From the NCBI GenBank assembly GCA_014925825.1, contig JACGCK010000419.1, forward strand, positions 1 to 25,737: a DNA stretch of 25,737 nucleotides, written 5' to 3'. Source of the stretch: Pholiota molesta (lineage: Eukaryota; Basidiomycota; Agaricomycetes; Agaricales; Strophariaceae). How positions within the stretch are numbered: the stretch's first letter is position 1; each line of letters opens with the position of its first letter. Positions 19,666 to 25,737 of the stretch are shown here, one piece after another. Made by a program: the position numbers and the translations under genes. The notes below the pieces were generated by a model. It had not been told where the DNA came from and ran no database searches. It was given only the letters and a program-made list of their open reading frames with translations.

Positions 19666-22600
19666 TCATGCTTCCGTACTTCCTTCTTGGAGTGCTTTCT
19701 CAATAGCCATACATTGAGAGAGGAGGAGAACGATGACCTGTCGACCGCACGCCTTGTTGACGACTAATGAGCTCTACAAAAGACATACATCTGTTAGCGC
19801 CACGCAATTTGACAAATACCAAAGACCGAAAATCACCTTGAGCAACTCGCTTGGATTAGGCCTAACTGCAGCAGGCTCTGAGCATTTGCGCAAGAACTCG
19901 TGGAAGGCGGGCGAGAATAGCTCTGGTTGGCGGAGAGGCGGCCAGCGATCTGCAAGTTGTTGGCTATCGACGAACGGGGGGTCTTGCTGGGCCATTTCCC
20001 ACACAGTTGCGCCGAGAGACCAAACATCGACTTTGAGGGCGTCGTAGGGTGGTCTGAAGGGGAGAGTCGATTAGTAACAGTACCATTCGTGATGTAGATT
20101 AAAATATTTACTTTCGGACTTCTGGGGCCTAGTGAACGAAAGTGAAAAGTTCGTTAGTCAACGTCGTCAGTGCTCGTTCGTGGACAAAAAAAGACTTGCC
20201 TGCCAGTATGCAACTCCAACTATGTCCGAACGCATGGGTGACTCGCGTGTAACTTGAACAGCATTCGAGAAATCAGCTATAATAAAAGATCAGTAATGCA
20301 GAGTAAAAGACCGCAAGAACGGAAAGTACCAAGTTTGAGAACGCCATGTTTATCGAGGAGTAAATTGTCTGATCGAACGTCGCGATGAGCAATGTTGTGG
20401 CGCTGCAGGTATTCCAATGCACATAGGACCTAGTAGAAAGAGTAAGCAAGTGAATACAATGTCTCGCAAAACAGCCTTACATCGCTAGTGAATCTCGCAA
20501 TCGTTCTCTCTTGCAGCTGCAGACCATCACCCACCAGGCTAATGATGTCCGCCAAACTCCTCTCCATGAGCTCCATGCGTACCCAGAGCGAGTCCTCCTG
20601 CAAATCCACATACACCCCATCCATTCCAAGCACATTGTCATGCCACAGCCCACGCATGAGCGTCAGCTCGCGCCGCAGATCCACAAGCTTCGGCGACCCA
20701 GATGGCACGATTGCCACGCTCTTGATTGCCACGAGTACCGTGCGCCCAGCCATGATCTCGTCTGCATCCTTCGCTTTGACGAGCGGCGGCAGTCTGAGTT
20801 TGGCCGCCGTCTCTGGATTAAGAACCGCAGCGAAGACACTGCCGGACTCGCCCTCCGCGATCTCCTTCATGTCTAGGTAATGTTCTCGGGGATCGACCGC
20901 CTCGTCTATGAATTCTTCCAAGGGAGCGACGACGGTCGAGAGCCATCCTCGATAGCGCTGGAAGGGCGAAAGAGGGGTCGATGTGCCCGGCGTGCTCATG
21001 CTCGTTGTAAGCGGCATGTTACCGCCACCTGAGAGCGGCGCGTCGCTAATGATAATCGTAGGCCGCGAAACACTATTCGGCGATGGCGTAGCTGGGGCTG
21101 CCGCTGCCGCCGCCGCGGTAGCAGCAGCAGCAGCAGCAGCAGCAGCAGCTTCAGCCTCCATCGTTTCCTCATCAGGATAACCCTCGAATGGTGGTTCATA
21201 TTGATCGTCCTTCAAATTCGAGTGTGTACGCGCATGTATATTGGGCATGTGCATGTGGGCGCGCTGGTCAAAGAGCATCCTGTCTGGGGTAGGAGAGGGC
21301 GTCTGTGTGCCATCGAGGTAGTAGAAAAGTGGTGAACCGATGCCACCGTCCGTCGTAGGCGTAGGATTTAGTTCTTGTTCCTGAGAACTCGAAGAAGAGC
21401 CATTGGAGCCAGACTCCTCACTGCCAGTACCACCGAAATGCGAGCTCAAAGGTGAAGGTGGATGTTTGGCCTCAGTTACCATTCCTAGCCCACCGGGGGT
21501 AGATGACCCAGTCGGCGATGATGGAGACCTCTCTGAATCTCCCGAGCGGTCCAATCTGCGCTTATCAATGACATAGGCGCCCGTCCTGCGCGCAATAGAG
21601 ACGTTCCGCACAATCGTCGTCGCGGCCAACGCGGTAACGGTAAGCGTCGACGAACTACTTCGGCTCGAATCGCGGTTCGTGTCGCGCTCCGGTAAGCGAT
21701 GATCCGTATCCTGTTCCCGTGAATGCGACACAGTGAGTAGACGTCCAGAATTATCGCGCTCTGGGCTTGGCGTCCGAGGTCTGAGCTGATTCTGTCCAAC
21801 TTGTACCACCTCGATAGCGCCGTAAGCGCTATATGGATCCTCATCATCACTGTAATCGCTGCCACTGCCGCCGTCATCTTCGTCCTCCTCGTCGTCTATG
21901 CCACCACCATTTTCTTCCAGCTGAGACCTCCCTCTCCGCTCCTCGGCCGGCTGCCTCGTCCCCAACACGCCCTCGTTCGCCCGGATCTGGCGCTGCGCCT
22001 CCATGCGCTCCTCCTCGGGCGTAAATGGTAGCGTCGCCGAATACGCCTCCGTAACCGCTGCAGAGTACGTCGGCGACTGGCCTACGAGGTCGCCCACCGT
22101 CCGCGCCGGATTGGCGCCTGCAGCAGCCGCGAGGCCGACGGGGGGCAGTGACAGCGCCGCGGGAACGGGCGCCGTCGACGCATGGCCGTGCGGTTGTCCG
22201 TGCGAGAGACCCAGGCCCGCGCTGCGCAGAACGCCTTGCGCGCCTGGGGGCAGTGCGGCGGAGAGATGGAGCCCAGGGATCGAGTTCATCATGCCGGCGT
22301 CCATCATATGCTCGATCTCGTTCCATAGCTGAGCCGAGTCCGGGCCCGCTGACGACCCAGCGGGCGAGACGACGCCCTCTGCCGCCGTCGACCACGCCGT
22401 CGGCGGTGGGCTGAGCAAGCCCGCTGCTGCCACTGCTGATGATGGTGGCAGCGGCGCCCGCGAGGTCGCGGCATCCGCGGCGTCCAAAGTCGGCTTGCGC
22501 TGGGGCAGGGGTTTTTTCATGTTCATGGTCGCGCTGAGCGGGGTCGGTGGGGGTAAAACATTCGGCGTGGGCGTTGGCGGCACAAAACGCGCCGTCGTCG

Positions 22601-24632
22601 GGGGCTCGGCGACGCCGGACAGCGGTGCAGGCGAATCATGACTAGACGCTGACTGCGACACACTGTTGTTGACCGTATGCGCCTGGAAGGGTGGCCGCGA
22701 GCGCGAATTTGAGCGCGAACGCTCGTACGTGCTGCTTGCGCTGGAGGCGCCGGTCCGCGCGCCGGTACCAGTGGAGAAGGGGTGCGGCGGCAGAGGCAGA
22801 GGTGGGATGGATTGGCCACCAAGTGGGAGAGAAGAAGAGGATGAGGATAATGAGCCAGCATTGGAACGGGCTGCGACGATCGGGGGGATAGGACGCTGTG
22901 GGGGTGGCTTCGAACTGGGCAGCGGCTGGCCAGCTTTACGCATCCGCTGCGAAGGTGTCGATGCCCGCACCACCGGCTCTGATTGTTGAGTTTGCGATTG
23001 CGATTGAGAATGTGAGTGCGCCATCAGCGCCGGTGGTCGGGCCGTCATACCACCGCCCTGAGTCGCTGTTGAAGGCGCGCTCGTCGGTTCCTTTTCTCTT
23101 GCCCTTGCCGCCTCGCCTCCAAGCCTCAAATCTGGCCCCATGCCGAATCCCAGCTCTTGGCCAGCCGCGGACAGCGAGATGCCCGAGAGCAGCGACTCAG
23201 ACCACGCCGACAGGTCCGAGCTGCCCGAGTACTGGTGCAGCGACAGCCGCGGCGGTAGTGCGGGCGCCTTCTTCGTAACCAGCGCCACGCCCGATGTCGC
23301 CGTCGTATCCGGCGGTGACGATGCCGAAGAGGATGATGCGCCACCGGCCTTGGCGAAGCCTGCCCAGGCCGCCGCCCCAGCCGGCATCGGGGGCGGTGAC
23401 GAGGCCTCGGGTATGCTGTCCAGCGACGTCGTCGAGCCCGACTTCTTGTGCCCGCCTCTGCCACCAATCCCGAGCGCCAGCGAGCGCAGACTGCCGCCGC
23501 TCTGGCTCGTTTTCAGGCGCAGACTCGGCGTGCTCCGGCTCGCCGACACCTGGCTGCGCACCGACGTTTTCCGCTGCAGCTGCCCGTCGGGTCCAGCACC
23601 TGACGCGCTTCGCTTCAGCGCCGCCCGTGCCAGACTCTCGCTACTCTGATTCGCGCTCCTCTGCCCTGCACTCGCGTCCGTGCCCGCCCGCGGGCGGCGG
23701 TAGATCTCCCATACCGGCGGACCCGCTTCCTCCGGCAACGACACGAACTCCTCGTCCGAGCCCTCGCCTTCCCCGTCGCCCTCTCCCTCGTGTTCTTCGT
23801 CCGCGGCGGCCTCCGCAGGCGCCGCCGCGCCGCGCCGGTTCCTGAACGACGCCGCAAGCCCGCTCGTGATGCCGCTCTTCTTCTTCTTCGCGCCGTTGGC
23901 GGGCGCGCTGGCGCTGGACGACCCCGACGGCGTTCTCTGCGTCATCTTTGCCACGCCACCACGCATCGCGCCGACGAGCGAGCCGCCCTTGCTCACGACG
24001 CTCGCCAGCGACGTCGAGGTGCTCGACTTCCACGTCTGCCCCGTGGCCAGCGACGGGTTCGACGCGGAGGCGGCGGCGGACACGGGCACCGCCAGCATGG
24101 ACGCCGCGTGCCCCTCGGAGCCATGCGTCGACGCGGAGCCCTCCTTGGACTTGGCCTTGCCGAGCTTGGTCCCCCAGATACTCGACTTCTTCTCCTTCGG
24201 GCGGTTGGGCGCGTCCAGATCGACGCGCGCGTCCGCGTCCACATCCTCCACCACCTCCACGCCCTCCGGGCTCCTACCCGCACCCGCACCCGCACCCACG
24301 CGCCGCGGTCTGCTCCCACCAGCCTCCCCTTCGCCGTCCGTGCTATCGCCGTTCATCACCTTGAACCCACTCGCGCCGCCAGGCCCGCCCACCGCTTGCC
24401 CACGCCCCACGGTGCCAGGCAGCGTACTGCTCGCGGAAAACGCGGACTCCGAGCCCAGGCGCAGCGGCGCGCGCGCAAGCGGGGTGTCGTCGTCCGTGTC
24501 TACGTCCGAGGTGTCGTAAGCGCCGGGCTGCGTGTACGCCGGATTATTATCCGTACTGGTATCGGCGGGATTGTACTTGTAAGCTACGGAATTGTTGAGG
24601 CCGGCGAAGGATGTGTTGTTGGTGTTGTCCAT
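19666..24632 (-). CDS. PAK/STE20-like protein kinase with altered active-site motifs
   Basis: Six exons on the minus strand: 24632-20481, 20429-20330, 20276-20200, 20128-20112, 20053-19837, 19773-19666; 1,556 residues. The first 1,240 residues are low-complexity (Ser, Pro, Ala, Gly, acidic runs, a poly-Ala tract) with no recognisable domain and no CRIB motif (ISxP..H..H), so regulation by Rho-type GTPases through that motif is not supported. The kinase domain begins at about 1251: glycine loop GESGSV (1261-1266), VAIK lysine 1304, a candidate helix-C glutamate 1322, catalytic loop HRDVRSDN (Asp 1401, Arg 1403, Asn 1406), DFS in place of DFG (1419-1421), YWQAPEV, and a C-lobe [12 protein letters not shown] followed by a PAK-like tail. 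PAK enzymes have HRDIKSDN and DFG, so Lys-to-Arg and Gly-to-Ser changes may reduce or alter catalysis. The ATG at 24632 has a good context (ACAATGG); upstream in-frame codons look like leader. Exon 3 ends with a GC donor. Confidence 0.85.
20129..20199 (-). other. GC-AG intron preceding a 17 nt exon in the kinase gene
   Basis: Read on the minus strand the boundary is CAG|GCAAGT, the usual form of a GC donor, and the acceptor is ACTAG|GCCCC. Splicing here restores the conserved YWQAPEV motif; the nearest GT gives the wrong frame. The exon that follows (20128-20112) is only 17 nt and encodes APEVR plus two bases of the next codon. Confidence 0.8.
21121..21149 (-). repeat. GCA/TGC trinucleotide tract in the kinase poly-alanine run
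   Basis: Nine GCA units and a partial one on the plus strand, read on the minus strand as GCT codons, form half of a poly-Ala stretch interrupted by one Thr. The other half uses mixed GCN codons, so only this half is prone to slippage. Confidence 0.85.
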
Positions 24633-25310
24633 TGTGTCATGATTGAACTGATGATATGAGGCGGAGTTAGTATGGCAAGATAAGATGTGCGAACAATAGT
24701 AGATAGAGTGCGAAATGAAGCGATATAAATGAATGATCGCTTCGTCTTTGATAGATAGTGACATCCCTCGGAATATCAAAAATATAAAAAGTAATCAAGT
24801 GCACGCGCGTCAGGAAATCAATATCATCAAAAGAACGCGCGATTTCAGCCCACATGAATGCCTTTTGAGCCCTAAGGCGAAGGCACTTGAAGAAGATCGT
24901 CCAAAGAACAAAGAATGAAAAGAATGAATGAAATATAAGCGATGGGTAAAAGGGGTATCGAAATTCCCGGATGGATGAGAGGGCGTAGCGCGGTCTGATC
25001 GTGAGCAACTCGCCAGCTTCTGCTTTCGCGTGTACATTCCTGATGCGCACTCACGCAGCATCAGTGGACACCGCATGCGACTAAAGCCCGTCCGCGGACC
25101 AGAGAAACACCTCCTGTGGGCGGATGTGACGGGGATAGAGAGCAATAGAGAACAGCAGACCAACCACCCGAGATGAGTGGGATTGGAAAGTGCGGGCAAA
25201 GACCTCCGCCGCAATGCAATGAAGGCAAAAAAGCCAAGAAAAAAAAGCAAACACCAGGAAAATCGGACATGCGAAAGAGAAAGGAATGAAAGCAGAATAG
25301 CACGAATGAC
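24633..25310. other. Intergenic region: kinase promoter and leader
   Basis: About 680 bp between two minus-strand genes. On the minus strand it carries several pyrimidine-rich runs (for example around 25210-25290), typical of fungal promoters. An open but non-coding-looking frame (24810-25250) crosses it. A leader intron for the kinase gene cannot be excluded. No TATA box stands out. Confidence 0.4.
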
Positions 25311-25737
25311 TCACGAGCTTCCAGAATACTCTTCGCTATAGCCCACCGTTGACTGCGACGCCTGATTCGCCTTATGCCCCCCTCCACTCCGCATCGCCTC
25401 CTCCACCAGATCCGCCTCAAGCGGCGATGGCGGTTTTCGTCTCGGAGGCGGCGGCCTCCGTGTTGATAGGGGCGTACTCGTACTCCACTCGAACTGGCAG
25501 TCGCATTGGAGCCGGTAGAAGTAGACGTGCTGATGCTGGCCAACACAGGCCGCGGAGGAAAGGGCGATGACGCCGGGTCCGGCGCCACCGCAGAAGGCGG
25601 CCCGCGGTGCAGCGACGTCGAGCGGGGCAAAGGGTGCGCGAGGATGGGCACGGCCGCAGAGGACGTCGCGGGGAAGGGGAAGGCCATGCCGGCGGGGCTC
25701 TGCGGGCGCTCGTTGTAGAGGTAGCGCAGGTCGGGCG
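25311..25737 (-). CDS. C-terminal part of a Pro/Ser-rich protein, cut by the window edge
   Basis: The minus-strand frame enters from the right edge (reading DLRYLYNERPQSPAG, then a Pro/Ala/Ser-rich stretch) and then falls out of the coding-looking frame. A GT-AG intron of 53 nt at 25546-25494 reconnects it to FEWSTSTPLSTRRPPPPRRK and a more ordered SPLEADLVEEAMRSGG segment. The reading ends at a TGA at 25313-25311. That stop overlaps a perfect donor (TC|GTGAGT), so the exon could instead be spliced onward into a further exon that I could not find. The family is not recognisable from this disordered tail. It is not obviously part of the kinase gene, which has its own good start 680 bp away. 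Confidence 0.55.
   Translation of the reverse strand, partial: ARPALPLQRAPAEPRRHGLPLPRDVLCGRAHPRAPFAPLDVAAPRAAFCGGAGPGVIALSSAACVGQHQHVYFYRLQCDCQFEWSTSTPLSTRRPPPPRRKPPSPLEADLVEEAMRSGGGHKANQASQSTVGYSEEYSGSS

Noticed and set aside
23790..24659. 289-codon plus-strand frame and several other frames opposite the kinase exon.
   Set aside because: Arg-rich shadows caused by high GC; the minus-strand frame is continuous with the kinase domain and has a good start.
24633..24779. 49-codon in-frame upstream extension of the kinase.
   Set aside because: His/Tyr/Ser-rich and AT-rich like a leader; the ATG at 24632 has the better context and begins the typical protein composition.
1..25737. tRNA genes, rRNA genes, CRISPR arrays, biosynthetic or toxin gene clusters.
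   Set aside because: No cloverleaf with a GTTCGA-type T-arm, no rRNA-like stretch, no spaced direct repeats and no such enzyme families were found by eye.

Overview
The window looks like nuclear DNA of a filamentous basidiomycete, most likely an Agaricomycete. The reasons are protein-coding genes cut by many 50-60 nt GT-AG introns, short intergenic gaps, proteins that read like Agaricomycete families, and a transposon-rich flank on the left. All exon models below were made by eye; each complete model closes in frame.

Left flank, 1 to about 5,000: mobile-element remains. Bases 1-2190 form one near-palindrome with arms of about 1.07 kb around a spacer of about 45 bp, a foldback-type non-autonomous element with no transposase reading frame. 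Bases 2191-2910 are AT-rich and unassigned. On the minus strand, 4677 to 2911 is the 5' part of a fungal retroelement: a Gag-like protein with a CCCH finger and a CCHC zinc knuckle, then, in another frame, the N-terminal start of a reverse-transcriptase polyprotein that stops before the catalytic domain. Its upstream side holds a long stem-loop (4759-4822) and two adjacent hairpins (4936-4990) that share the same tip but have different, fully paired stems.

Centre and right, 5,800 to 25,737: ordinary genes. In order: a four-helix membrane protein (5804-6809, +); a BAG-domain Hsp70 co-chaperone with an IQ motif (8168-9506, +) and a possible heat-shock element upstream; an unassigned coiled-coil-rich protein (9954-11422, -) that shares a 231 bp divergent promoter with UTP10/HEATR1 (11654-19365, +), the large HEAT-repeat protein of the small-subunit processome, with about 28 introns; a 1,556-residue PAK/STE20-like kinase (19666-24632, -) whose catalytic loop reads HRDVRSDN and whose DFG is DFS; and the C-terminal part of a further minus-strand gene cut by the right edge.

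The genes do not form a pathway. The items most worth a second look are the twin hairpins with a shared tip, the 2.2 kb palindrome, the kinase with altered active-site motifs plus a GC-AG intron and a 17 nt exon, and two stop-free introns of 3n length inside UTP10. I found no tRNA, rRNA or CRISPR array.
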